In this document: one piece after another, positions 35,576-43,427 of the stretch
Position numbering within the stretch: the first letter of the stretch is position 1
How the letters are laid out: each line of letters opens with the position of its first letter
Source of the DNA: Candidatus Nomurabacteria bacterium
GTDB lineage: Bacteria > Patescibacteriota > Saccharimonadia > Saccharimonadales > Saccharimonadaceae
Direction: 5' to 3'
DNA length: 64,000 nucleotides
NCBI GenBank assembly: GCA_031257295.1
Contig: JAIROX010000001.1
Location: 1 to 64,000 of the forward strand
The notes under the pieces: generated by a model
Told to the model about the DNA's origin: nothing
The model's database searches: none
What the model saw: only the letters and a program-made list of their open reading frames with translations
Translations under genes and position numbers: made by a program

Positions 35576-36462
35576 AATTGTAAATATAGGAATATCTTCT
35601 CAAACACTGCTTGAATCATAGTTGTGCAGACAGCATTACCACACATCTTGTATCTTTGGCTATCGCTTATTGGTTTACCATTATTACCATACTGTGTCCA
35701 GTTGTCAGGAAAACACTGTAACTTCTCGCATTCTAAGGGGGTGAGGCGGCGAATTCGCTTATCGCACAGCACCGCAGGTTCATTGTACCCACCGACTCCA
35801 CGGTATGACGCCGTAATAGTATTTACAGTATTCTTTCGCACGGCTTTGTCTCTGGTTCTTGAATACGACACTATTACATCAGATTCAAGAACGGTGCGAG
35901 TTTCTTGTGTCCAATCGGTAGAAAATATTTGTCCAATGGGTTGCTCTCTAAGACTTCCGACAATGATAACACGTTCTCTTGTTTGAGGAGTGGCGAAATT
36001 GACGCTGTTAAGCACAGACCATTCGCAATCATACCCCAATTCTGCAAACATGGATACAATGGACGCGAAGGCTTGTCCGTCCGATTGAGACAATAAACCT
36101 TTAACGTTTTCAAACACGAATAATCTAGGCCGTTTTGCTTTAAGTATTCTAGCCAATTCAAGGAATAGTTTTCCTCTTGGGTCGGCAAATCCAGCACGTT
36201 TGCCGATACTACTGAATGTTTGGCAAGGGAAACCACCGACGAGGATGGTAAAATCTGGAATGTTATCGGTGCTAATTTTTGTGATGTCGCCATAATTTTT
36301 GCTTTCTGGGTAGTGGCGCATATAGACAGACTCAGCAAATTTATCTATTTCGCTATGTCCTATTATCTCCACCTCTGTATTTGTAGTTTTGCTAGCATTG
36401 ATGATGCCATGTTCAAAACCGCCAATACCGCTGAAACAACTAAAAACTTGCACACTTCCCAT
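35530..36462 (-). CDS. dcm: DNA (cytosine-5) methyltransferase
   Basis: Transfers a methyl group to C5 of cytosine. Motif I FSCFSGIGGFEHG (8-20), motif IV GGFPCQTFS with catalytic Cys80, motif VI FENVKGLLS, motif VIII QTRERVIIVG, motifs IX-X RRLTPLECEKLQCFPD and MCGNAVCT. 310 residues, complete. No cognate endonuclease gene is adjacent, so it may be an orphan that protects the element from host restriction. The last ~10 codons overlap a plus-strand terminator. The ATG at 36462 has no clear ribosome site. Confidence 0.92.
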   Translation of the reverse strand: MGSVQVFSCFSGIGGFEHGIINASKTTNTEVEIIGHSEIDKFAESVYMRHYPESKNYGDITKISTDNIPDFTILVGGFPCQTFSSIGKRAGFADPRGKLFLELARILKAKRPRLFVFENVKGLLSQSDGQAFASIVSMFAELGYDCEWSVLNSVNFATPQTRERVIIVGSLREQPIGQIFSTDWTQETRTVLESDVIVSYSRTRDKAVRKNTVNTITASYRGVGGYNEPAVLCDKRIRRLTPLECEKLQCFPDNWTQYGNNGKPISDSQRYKMCGNAVCTTMIQAVFEKIFLYLQLEKGLGESPRSVHLG

Positions 36463-36574
36463 TATCTTTGTTTTAACTCTTTACTACTCCTATTGTAGCA
36501 AGGGCGGCGGATTGAATGTTCGGGTTGCTCTACTCCTTACGAAAACAGCCATAATATGGTAAGATATAGGGCAC

Positions 36575-36664
36575 GGAAGCGTGTCCGAGTGGTTTAAGGG
36601 GCTCGATTGGAAATCGAGTAGGGTCGCAAGGCTCTCGGAGGTTCGAATCCTCTCGCTTCCGCCA
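36575..36664 (+). tRNA. tRNA-Ser(GGA), intact copy inside the element
   Basis: Complete tRNA-Ser: acceptor GGAAGCG/CGCTTCC, D-arm with GTCCGAGTGG, anticodon stem-loop CTCGA-TTGGAAA-TCGAG (anticodon GGA), long variable arm, T-arm GGAGG-TTCGAAT-CCTCT, discriminator G and encoded CCA. Its acceptor stem differs from the split host tRNA-Ser(GGA) (GGAGAGG), so it is not a simple copy. It reads the same codons as the gene that the element disrupts. Confidence 0.95.
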
Positions 36665-36682
36665 ATTCTAGTCTTTAACGGT

Positions 36683-38125
36683 TCAGCAGGCCAGGGAGAA
36701 GAAATCCCACGGCACAATCAATGACTGTTCGTCATCTGACAGTGCTAGGTTTGATTGACAAATAGTCAACCCATACTTACACTGAACTCGTTTCATCGTA
36801 TTAGATACTTGAACAGGTGACTTTTTACCCTTACCGACCTCAATCGCTATGGAATCAACGCCTCTCTTTAAGATGAAGTCTGCACCATTTTCTGCGCTAT
36901 CATAATACACTTCACCCTGATTAGTATTGTTGAAATTTCTGTAATAATGCAGGCCAGCTATGTCTTCTAGCAGCCTACCTTCTCGGGTCGACATAGTGGC
37001 AGATGAGCCGGCAAGGTGGAAAAACGCCGCCCTAATGACAGAACTAGAAAATAGGTATTTAGACGGTTTTTTCGCCGAATTGATTTGAGACCCATGTGGC
37101 ATAACGCGTATAAGCAGTTCTGATTTTGTTAGTGTCTCTAAAATATTGGCTACGGTGAGCGGACTTTTAACGCCCAATACATCGGCTAGTTTGTTGTTAC
37201 TTATCGCATCGCTTTCAGCCAGAATATAGAGAAGCCGCATAATTACAGGAATCGTATCCGAACTAAAACGACCAAGCTCCGGTATATCCTTGGTGATAAC
37301 TTTATCGACCGAGGCAAGAACCGACTCATACACATCGCCTATGGTCTTTTCGGATAACGCAAAAGGTAAACTGCCAGCAGCTATGTAATACGTCCAGTGC
37401 CGTCTATCTACTTTTGACCAATATCTATCAACGTCATTTTTGAGAACCGACAAGCGTTCGTAGCATTCCTTGGCTGACTGGCTAGAATAAAGAGCTGTCA
37501 ACAACTTAGATTTCAGATTAGACTCTGGATAGACGTCATATTTTATCATCTCAAATTCGCAAAAATTCATAGGATATAATCGCTCGATTGCCGCTCTGCG
37601 CCCAGATATATCCGCATCATCTTGTAGGTGTACCGCAGAAGAACCACTACAAATTATGAACACTTTGTTTGACCGTTCATTAAGTGCTTTAAGTACTGGC
37701 GCCCAATTAGAATCACTTTGTACTTCGTCAATTAGCAAAACGGTTGGCTTCGTCAGAACCTCGTAGCTTTCACCAATTAGCCTCTCATATTCTGACAATA
37801 AGTTCATAAGATTGGCTCCGATGGTGTCAACGGCTTCATTGAGCGAGAAGTATAACAAGTTTATCGAGTCACCGTATTCGTCATTGAGATAATAATATGT
37901 CTGGGCCAGTATCGTGGTCTTGCCCGTGCCACGTAAACCAGGGATTATGACCCACCTCTTTCCGACTCGTCCCCCGAGAAAATCGTCTACGTATTGTTTT
38001 GTTTTTATGAATATATTTCTCTTTGGATACGCCTTGCCTTTACCGTTGGTAACGTATTTTTTTAACCTATCTCTGCCAAGTGCAGTTTGGCGTTGTAGGT
38101 ATGTTAATAGCTCATTTTCTTCCAT
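36683..38125 (-). CDS. AAA ATPase with DUF4143-type C-terminus
   Basis: P-loop ATPase of the AAA_14/DUF4143 group: Walker A GLRGTGKTTIL (~77-87), Walker B TVLLIDEVQSD (~139-149), then a C-terminal winged-helix and a nuclease-like segment (GVDSIAIEVGKGKKSPVQVSNT) with an E-x-GKGK pattern. Such proteins are common in CPR genomes and on mobile DNA; the function is not established. Start ATG at 38125 (MEENELL): TATACT at 38133-38138 lies 7 nt upstream, so the message is leaderless and the in-frame start 12 codons earlier is unlikely. The promoter lies in an 18-nt inverted repeat. Confidence 0.75.
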   Translation of the reverse strand: MEENELLTYLQRQTALGRDRLKKYVTNGKGKAYPKRNIFIKTKQYVDDFLGGRVGKRWVIIPGLRGTGKTTILAQTYYYLNDEYGDSINLLYFSLNEAVDTIGANLMNLLSEYERLIGESYEVLTKPTVLLIDEVQSDSNWAPVLKALNERSNKVFIICSGSSAVHLQDDADISGRRAAIERLYPMNFCEFEMIKYDVYPESNLKSKLLTALYSSQSAKECYERLSVLKNDVDRYWSKVDRRHWTYYIAAGSLPFALSEKTIGDVYESVLASVDKVITKDIPELGRFSSDTIPVIMRLLYILAESDAISNNKLADVLGVKSPLTVANILETLTKSELLIRVMPHGSQINSAKKPSKYLFSSSVIRAAFFHLAGSSATMSTREGRLLEDIAGLHYYRNFNNTNQGEVYYDSAENGADFILKRGVDSIAIEVGKGKKSPVQVSNTMKRVQCKYGLTICQSNLALSDDEQSLIVPWDFFSLAC

Positions 38126-38130
38126 AGCTT

Positions 38131-38186
38131 CTAGTATATCGCAATATATTAGAGATGTCAATCTTTATTATATTGCGATATGCTAG
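38131..38186. promoter_or_regulatory. Operator-like inverted repeat over the ATPase promoter
   Basis: CTAGTATATCGCAATATA (38131-38148) and TATATTGCGATATGCTAG (38169-38186) are inverted copies with one mismatch, 20 nt apart. The left copy contains the -10 box of the ATPase gene, so a dimeric repressor bound here would shut the promoter. Confidence 0.55.
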
Positions 38187-38262
38187 AAGAGATATCCACA
38201 GCTTCTTAGGATATGAGATTCTTATTTGCTTATGTTTTCCACAACCAACAAGTCGCCCTCTG

Positions 38263-38285
38263 TTTTGACGCCAATTTTGACACCA
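38263..38285. repeat. Integrase arm-type repeats, right end
   Basis: TTTTGACGCCA (38263-38273) and TTTTGACACCA (38275-38285), tandem, 12 nt apart, same orientation as the pair at 25422-25445. They lie ~150 bp inside the right core. Confidence 0.6.
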
Positions 38286-38430
38286 CAGCACAGACGCTCG
38301 TTTGTATTTTTCTGTGTCCAAATAAAAAAATGAGCAAAACATTCAGTCATAAGTACAGCTTCTTAAAAATCACACTTTTTTATTCGTTAGGAATCCAAAA
38401 TAAAAACGACCGATAAATTCAGCCGTGTAT

Positions 38431-38469
38431 GTTCCAGGCGTGCTCCTTCAACCACTCGGACACCTCTCC
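38431..38469 (-). pseudogene. tRNA-Ser(GGA) 5' half and attR core
   Basis: Reads GGAGAGG (acceptor), TG, TCCGAGTGGTTGAAGGA (D-arm), G, CACGC (anticodon stem), CTGGAAC (loop) and then leaves the tRNA. Joined to 25306-25256 it gives a normal tRNA-Ser(GGA): CACGC pairs with GCGTG and GGAGAGG with TCTCTCC. The core GTTCCAGGCGT occupies 38431-38441. No functional RNA is expected from this half alone. Confidence 0.85.
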
Positions 38470-38539
38470 ACTAAATTCTATTGTAACTCATTTTTGCTCT
38501 TGTATTCCACACCCTTGCGGAAATATAATAACTACAGAT

Positions 38540-39322
38540 ATGAGTGATAAGGTGCAACCAATCATTGAGCTAAAGCAGCTCTCTAAGCGTTACGGCGTGG
38601 GAGATGCTGAGTATCTTGCTCTGAAAGACCTTGACCTCACCATTTTACCGGGTGAATTTGTTATGGTTATGGGGCCAAGTGGTTGTGGCAAAACTACTTT
38701 GTTAAACGTGATCGGCCTGCTTGATCGCTCGACCAGCGGTCAATACTTGTTGGACGGTCGCTCAGTTGAACGTGTGTCCAGGCACAAGCAAGCTAGGCTA
38801 CGCAGCCAAAAAATCGGTTTTATCTTCCAAAGCTTCAACCTTATACCACGGCTGACAGTTATCGAGAATGTTGCATTACCATTAGTTTACAGGGGCTACA
38901 GCAAAGTTAGGCGGCTCAAAGTGGCCAGCAATGTGCTCAAACGGTTCCATCTGAACGAGCGCGAGTACTACATGCCTTGGCAAATGAGTGGCGGGCAAAA
39001 CCAACGCGTAGCCATCGCTCGGGCACTAGTCAATAACCCGTCGATCATTTTGGCTGACGAGCCAACCGGCAACCTAGACAGCCGCTCCAGCCATATCGTA
39101 ATGGAAGAGCTTAAAGAAATTCATGAACAGGGCAACACCATCGTCATGGTGACCCACAACGCTTCGCTGACAACTTACGCTACGCGAGTTATCAATATGC
39201 TCGATGGCCAAATAGACACCGACATCAAAACTACCGCCGACGAAGACTTGCCGGTTGCCGAAGAAGAGCCAAAGAAGAAGCGCCGTGGCCGGCCTAAGAA
39301 AAGCGCGGAGAAAAGGTCATGA
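38540..39322 (+). CDS. ABC transporter ATP-binding protein (MacB/LolD-like)
   Basis: ATPase of a MacB-type mechanotransmission exporter. Walker A GPSGCGKTT, Q-loop FQSFNLIP, signature MSGGQNQR, Walker B ILADEPTGNLD and H-loop VTHN are all present. The C-terminus adds a basic tail (KKKRRGRPKK). I start at the ATG at 38540 (MSDKVQ), with TATAAT 10 nt upstream; the frame is open to 38429 but that part lies over the tRNA-Ser half and the promoter. The permease gene overlaps by 4 nt. Confidence 0.93.
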   Translation: MSDKVQPIIELKQLSKRYGVGDAEYLALKDLDLTILPGEFVMVMGPSGCGKTTLLNVIGLLDRSTSGQYLLDGRSVERVSRHKQARLRSQKIGFIFQSFNLIPRLTVIENVALPLVYRGYSKVRRLKVASNVLKRFHLNEREYYMPWQMSGGQNQRVAIARALVNNPSIILADEPTGNLDSRSSHIVMEELKEIHEQGNTIVMVTHNASLTTYATRVINMLDGQIDTDIKTTADEDLPVAEEEPKKKRRGRPKKSAEKRS

Positions 39323-40548
39323 GAATGCTATTCTTCAACCACGTCAGTAACGCCATGGACTCATTTAGATCTAACCGCTCACGCTCAATCTTAACTGCTC
39401 TCGGCATCGCTATCGGCATGGGCTGTATTGTGCTGATCCTTAGCATGAGCGGCGGGCTAAAAAAGCTTATCGAGTCTCAAGTTACTGGCGCAGATGGCAA
39501 TATCATAGTGGTTCGCCCCGAGTCTAACCGCGGCGCTAATGACAAAAACTTCCTGTCAGTGATCAACACTAGCCAAACCTACGCCCGCAGTAGCTTAACT
39601 ATAGATGATCTCAAAACCATTAGTAAGATCAAGAACATCTCGGCAGCAGCCCCGCTAGCAGTTTCAGAAAACGACCTTAAGGGCGATCACGATCTAACTG
39701 CCGGGAAGGTCGTAGCCACCAACGAACACTTGCCCAACACCGCCAGGCTTACACTAGCAAACGGTCAGTTTTTGGGTGAAAACCTCAGCAGGAACTCTAT
39801 CGTGCTAGGCTACACCTTGGCCCAACGATTATTTGATTCATCTGAAGTGGTAGGTGAAACTGTTAAGATCAAAGGTGTATCATTCTTGGTGGTTGGGGTG
39901 TTACAAGAGTTGGACAATCCGATAAACTATAACGATATTGATTTCGATGAGGTGGCGTTCATCAACTACGAAAAAGCGGCCGATCTAAACAGCGGCCTGC
40001 AGGTTCAACAGATTAACGTTAAGCTTGCTAACCAATCAGCCATACCAGCTGCATCTAGCGCTATAGAGAAGAACTTACTCAAGAGCCATAAGGGCGAGCA
40101 AGATTTTGTGGTACTGAGTGGCAAAAACATATCTAGCTCTACCAGCCGGCTGTTTGACGCTATCGCTTCAATTCTCAGCCTAGTAGCCGGGGTGTCACTT
40201 ATCGTAGGTGGCATCGGGGTTATGAATATTATGCTGGTCAGTGTGTCAGAGCGTACGCGCGAAATCGGTATTGAAAAAGCTGTTGGTGCTAACAATGGCA
40301 ATATTATGGTTCAGTTCTTATTTGAGTCGCTGCTGCTCAGCTTGGTTGGCGGCGTGCTAGGGCTGTTGTTTGGCTACGCCTTCGCTTTTGGCGCTGGCAG
40401 TATGATGCCGTTTAATCCTGAATTCTCCTGGGAAGTTGTTGGTATAACATTGGTGGTTTCTGTGGCAATCGGCTGCATCTTTGGCCTGTTACCGGCCGCT
40501 CGGGCCGCTCGCAAAGACCCAATTGATTCGCTGCGATTTTATCGTTAA
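39319..40548 (+). CDS. ABC transporter permease (FtsX/MacB family)
   Basis: Four-helix MacB-type permease, 409 residues. A first transmembrane helix at ~22-42 (ILTALGIAIGMGCIVLIL) is followed by a ~220-residue extracytoplasmic domain, then three helices in the C-terminal FtsX domain (IGGIGVMNIMLVSVSERTREIGIEKAVGA, given across two segments; LLSLVGGVLGLLFGYAFAF). With the ATPase it likely drives export or release of a peptide or lipoprotein; no periplasmic adaptor gene is nearby, as expected in a monoderm cell. Confidence 0.92.
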   Translation: MRMLFFNHVSNAMDSFRSNRSRSILTALGIAIGMGCIVLILSMSGGLKKLIESQVTGADGNIIVVRPESNRGANDKNFLSVINTSQTYARSSLTIDDLKTISKIKNISAAAPLAVSENDLKGDHDLTAGKVVATNEHLPNTARLTLANGQFLGENLSRNSIVLGYTLAQRLFDSSEVVGETVKIKGVSFLVVGVLQELDNPINYNDIDFDEVAFINYEKAADLNSGLQVQQINVKLANQSAIPAASSAIEKNLLKSHKGEQDFVVLSGKNISSSTSRLFDAIASILSLVAGVSLIVGGIGVMNIMLVSVSERTREIGIEKAVGANNGNIMVQFLFESLLLSLVGGVLGLLFGYAFAFGAGSMMPFNPEFSWEVVGITLVVSVAIGCIFGLLPAARAARKDPIDSLRFYR

Positions 40549-40554
40549 ACCTAT

Positions 40555-40584
40555 TTGCATTCTCTAAAGCGCTTATGGTACAAT
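40555..40584 (+). promoter_or_regulatory. Promoter
   Basis: TTGCAT (40555-40560), 18 nt, TACAAT (40579-40584); start expected near 40591, giving a ~36-nt leader with GAGGTG before the ATG at 40627. Confidence 0.55.
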
Positions 40585-40626
40585 AATTTCAAAGAATTAG
40601 ATTTTTAACTATTTTAGAGGTGGGCA

Positions 40627-41028
40627 ATGGTAGATGTAACTCCAACTAATAATCAAATCAGTAGCGATGACCAAGAGTTGGCCAAGGTTTTGGCCGGTGT
40701 TGGCCCAGATGAACCAGCACCAGTAGCAGAGGCGCCGGTCGACGAGGCACCAGCAGAAGAAGCTCCCGTAGTAGAGGCGCCAACAAGCGATCTAGACAGC
40801 GTTCGCACTAAAGCTCTGCAAGATATTAAGCCACTACTAGACAAACTAGACCTGCCGCCCGACGAAAAGTTCGACATCTACATTGAAGTTTTGCGCGCTA
40901 GTAACGACACTACTTTACTGCCACCAGCTTACGAAATTACTCCTGGTATCGAGAATGAAACCACTCGTGCCAACGACCTCTTGACGGTCATCCGCGAAAT
41001 TGACTCAGCTAACCCACCAGCAGCTTAA
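40627..41028 (+). CDS. Small acidic protein
   Basis: Not recognised. 133 residues; residues 20-60 are a Pro/Ala/Glu repeat (APVAEAPVDEAPAEEAPVVE), followed by a helical domain of ~70 residues (SVRTKALQDIKPLLDKLDLPPDEKF). No membrane segment or cysteines. It has its own promoter and a clear GAGGTG ribosome site and is followed by a terminator, so it is a monocistronic gene, possibly well expressed. Confidence 0.6.
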   Translation: MVDVTPTNNQISSDDQELAKVLAGVGPDEPAPVAEAPVDEAPAEEAPVVEAPTSDLDSVRTKALQDIKPLLDKLDLPPDEKFDIYIEVLRASNDTTLLPPAYEITPGIENETTRANDLLTVIREIDSANPPAA

Positions 41029-41054
41029 TCTCCTAGCCACCACTCCTTCTAAAA

Positions 41055-41081
41055 ACCGCCAATAGCTGGCGGCTTTTAGAT
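41055..41081 (+). terminator. Terminator after the acidic-protein gene
   Basis: CCGCCA-ATAGC-TGGCGG hairpin followed by CTTTTAGA on the plus strand. Confidence 0.6.
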
Positions 41082-41095
41082 TTGATGTGTACATA

Positions 41096-41123
41096 AAAAG
41101 GCGGGCCTCTCGACCCGCCATGA
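41096..41123 (-). terminator. Terminator after groL
   Basis: On the minus strand GGCGGG-TCGAGAGG-CCCGCC followed by TTTTTA; it lies ~35 nt past the groL stop. Confidence 0.75.
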
Positions 41124-41156
41124 ATTAGCGTCGGCGATTACCACACCCCATAGGAT

Positions 41157-42797
41157 TTAGTACATGCCGCCCATGCCGCCGCCAGCTGGAGCTGGGGCTT
41201 CAGGCTCAGGTAGGTCAACTACCACGGCGCCCATAGTGATAGCCGTAGCAGCAATACTCACCGCATTCTGCACGGCTTCTTTGGTCACCTTAACTGGGTC
41301 AACCACGCCGGCTTTTTTAACATCAACAATGCCCTTATCTGGCGCGTTAACGTCCACGCCAAACCCATCGCGACCGCCTTCAACCTCGGCCAAGAGCGCC
41401 GCGCTGTTCAACCCAGCGTTTTCGGTGATGTGCAGGAACGGTGCCTTCAAAGCTTGCTTCAAAATCTTGCGCCCAGCGCTGACCGAGTCCGTGCCGTCGG
41501 CCTTAATACCGGCCGACAGATTCACCAACGTTACACCACCGCCAGGCACAATACCCTCGGCCAAAGCGGCTTTAGTAGCTGCTACAGCGTCGTCCACGCG
41601 GAACTTCTTCTCATCAATTTCCGTCTCGGTGGCGCCACCAACTTTAATCACAGCCACGCGGCCCAAAATCGCCGCCGCACGCTTTTCAAACTGTTCTTTT
41701 TCGTATTCACTAGTAGCATTGACTGCCTGCGTACCAATTAAGGCAATCCGCTCTTTGACATCTTTAGCCGCACCGGCGCCCTCGATAATCGTGGTCTCGT
41801 CTTTACTGGCGATCACTTTGCGGGCCGTGCCCAGCACGTCTAGATCGGCGTTTTCAAAAGTCATGCTTTTGTCGCCGCTAATCACGGTCGCACCGGTCAA
41901 AGTGGCGATGTCTTCTAGGATCTCTTTGCGGCGGTCGCCAAAGCTCGGCGCTTTGATAGCCAAAGTGTTAAATACACCCTTCAGGCGGTTTAGCACCAAC
42001 ACACTTAGCGCCTCACCCTCCACATCGTCGGCAATTAGCACCAAGTCTTTCTTACCAGCGGCGGCTAGTTTTTCTAAGAATGGCAGAACCTCACTAACGC
42101 TGCTGATCTTTTTGTCGGTAATCAAAATCGATGGTTTTTCGTAGACGGCTTCTTGGCGAGCTGTGTCGGTTACAAAAAATGGGCTGCTCCAACCTTTGTC
42201 GAAGCTAAAGCCTTCAACGACTTCGCTCTCCATGGTTAGCCCCTGGCCGGCCTCAACAGTCACCACGCCATCTTTACCAATCTTGCTGATTACGTCGGCA
42301 ATCAGTTTGCCAATTTCTTCGTCACCAGCACTGATAGTAGCCACTTCCGCCACACGTTCGGGCTTGCCGTCAATATTTTCGGCTAACTTATCCAACTTTT
42401 TGATGATATCGCTACCAGCCGCCTCGATGCCTTTACGCAGCTCTTGAGGGTTATGTCCAGCCGCAATCAACTTGTTGGCTTCGGCCAAGATCTGGTAAGT
42501 TAGCACCGTAACAGTGGTGGTGCCATCACCGGCCGCTTTGTTTAGCTTGCTAGCAGCTTTCTTGATCAATTCTGCGCCCACTTTATATCCCAAGGTGGCT
42601 TCGTCTTTGCCATCAAGATCAATACTTTCGGCCACCGTTACACCGTCGTGAGTAATGGTTGGCCCACCATAGGCCTTTTCGATCACCACGTTACGGCCTT
42701 TTGGCCCAAATGTCACTTTCACGGCGTCGTACAGCGCCTTTGCTCCGCCCAGTACGCGCTCGCGCGCTTCGTCATCATAAAATACTTTTTTTGCCAT
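41157..42797 (-). CDS. groL: Chaperonin GroEL
   Basis: Large chaperonin subunit that folds proteins in an ATP-driven ring with GroES. 546 residues with TFGPKGRNVVIEKAYGGP, THDGVTVA, AGDGTTTVTVL (ATP site), the apical domain, and the usual GGM tail (GGGMGGMY). The N-terminal methionine is followed by AKKVFYDDEARERVL. It lies 11 nt after groS with a GGAGGGG ribosome site and is under the same CIRCE-controlled promoter. Confidence 0.98.
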   Translation of the reverse strand: MAKKVFYDDEARERVLGGAKALYDAVKVTFGPKGRNVVIEKAYGGPTITHDGVTVAESIDLDGKDEATLGYKVGAELIKKAASKLNKAAGDGTTTVTVLTYQILAEANKLIAAGHNPQELRKGIEAAGSDIIKKLDKLAENIDGKPERVAEVATISAGDEEIGKLIADVISKIGKDGVVTVEAGQGLTMESEVVEGFSFDKGWSSPFFVTDTARQEAVYEKPSILITDKKISSVSEVLPFLEKLAAAGKKDLVLIADDVEGEALSVLVLNRLKGVFNTLAIKAPSFGDRRKEILEDIATLTGATVISGDKSMTFENADLDVLGTARKVIASKDETTIIEGAGAAKDVKERIALIGTQAVNATSEYEKEQFEKRAAAILGRVAVIKVGGATETEIDEKKFRVDDAVAATKAALAEGIVPGGGVTLVNLSAGIKADGTDSVSAGRKILKQALKAPFLHITENAGLNSAALLAEVEGGRDGFGVDVNAPDKGIVDVKKAGVVDPVKVTKEAVQNAVSIAATAITMGAVVVDLPEPEAPAPAGGGMGGMY

Positions 42798-42808
42798 GGA
42801 ACCCCTCC

Positions 42809-43060
42809 TTAAACTGTGGCTAGCACGCCTTCTTCTTTAATAATCAAGTACTCCACACCATCGATTGTCACGCTCGTACCAGTGTAATCATATAAAACTT
42901 TGTCGCCTTTTTTGACAGCTTTTACATCTGGCCCAACCGCTACAACCTCAGCATAGCTTGGTTTTTCGCCAGAATCACCTAGGTACAACCCCGATGCAGT
43001 AGTTTCTTGTTTTTCAATTTTCTTGGCGACCACCCGGTCAGCCAACGGCTTGATACTCAT
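42809..43060 (-). CDS. groS: Co-chaperonin GroES
   Basis: Caps the GroEL ring. 83 residues, somewhat shorter than the usual 95: PLADRVVAKKIEKQETTASGLYL (mobile loop region, in pieces), EVVAVGPDVKAVKKGDKVLYD, and the terminal LIIKEEGVLATV. GGAGGG lies before the ATG at 43060. First gene of the heat-shock operon. Confidence 0.97.
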   Translation of the reverse strand: MSIKPLADRVVAKKIEKQETTASGLYLGDSGEKPSYAEVVAVGPDVKAVKKGDKVLYDYTGTSVTIDGVEYLIIKEEGVLATV

Positions 43061-43093
43061 CTATTAACCCTCCATTTGCTCTTTAATATACTA

Positions 43094-43122
43094 ATTTTAG
43101 CGCAAAAAGTTGGCACTCGCAA
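43094..43122 (-). promoter_or_regulatory. groS-groL promoter
   Basis: Minus strand: TTGCGA (43122-43117), 17-nt spacer, TAAAAT (43099-43094). The -35 box overlaps the left half of the CIRCE element. Confidence 0.75.
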
Positions 43123-43136
43123 CCCCCAAGTGCCAG
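43110..43136. promoter_or_regulatory. CIRCE operator (HrcA site)
   Basis: TTGGCACTC-N9-AAGTGCCAG (43110-43118, 43128-43136), a close match to the CIRCE consensus TTAGCACTC-N9-GAGTGCTAA. It overlaps the -35 of the groS-groL promoter, so HrcA would repress it until heat shock. hrcA is not in the window. Confidence 0.85.
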
Positions 43137-43152
43137 AAACTGCTCTGCCTAC

Positions 43153-43427
43153 TTGACTTTTTAACTAATCTGTGATAGGATAAACAAGTGGGGTATATTT
43201 GTACCCCTTTTTTTAACAAATGGCGTAAAAAGTACTTTTGAGGAGTATACTCCTTTAATTTTGCTTGCAAAATTAAAGGGCACATGGCCATTTGCGCACT
43301 TTAATAATGTTAGTTTCACTAAGGTTAATGTGAGCTGTTTGGGAATAGGCCTTCTGTTGCCAGCCAGCTCGCATTAATACGAGCGTAGATCACGTAAGTT
43401 ACTGCTCCAGAACCAAGGAGGTGAAAA
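43153..43427 (+). ncRNA. Promoter and structured leader (family A) of the Nudix-like gene
   Basis: TTGACT (43153-43158), 17 nt, TAGGAT (43176-43181) start a transcript near 43188. Within its first 25 nt lies a terminator-like hairpin GGGGTA/TACCCC with T7 (43190-43214). Then AAATGGC/GCCATTT (43218-43224, 43287-43293) encloses the palindrome GGAGTATACTCC (43242-43253), which overlaps a 12-bp hairpin CCTTTAATTTTG/CAAAATTAAAGG (43252-43263, 43268-43279). A 13-bp stem TTAATGTGAGCTG/CAGCTCGCATTAA (43325-43337, 43365-43377) follows, and then AAGGAGG. The overlap forces a choice between two folds, as in a switch. Confidence 0.6.

Larger units (their letters stand above)
25318..38441. mobile_element. 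Integrative element in tRNA-Ser(GGA) with type III R-M and its own tRNA-Ser
   Basis: About 13.1 kb bounded by the 11-bp core repeat at 25307-25317 and 38431-38441. Outside the cores lie the two halves of one tRNA-Ser(GGA) gene, which joined make a complete tRNA. Contents from left: tyrosine integrase, excisionase, gene-II-like Rep, unknown protein, type III mod and res, membrane protein, DUF5681-like protein, small RNA, C5 methyltransferase, intact tRNA-Ser(GGA), DUF4143-type ATPase. No capsid, packaging or conjugation gene is seen, so it is best described as an integrative plasmid or phage satellite with defence cargo. Confidence 0.85.

Noticed and set aside
35530-36462. C5 methyltransferase plus neighbouring 34975 gene as a type II restriction system
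   Set aside because: The 143-residue neighbour looks like a DUF5681 protein, without a nuclease motif, and is separated by a small RNA unit.
38429-38539. N-terminal extension of the ABC ATPase gene
   Set aside because: The open frame here runs over the tRNA-Ser half and the TATAAT promoter; family similarity begins after the ATG at 38540.
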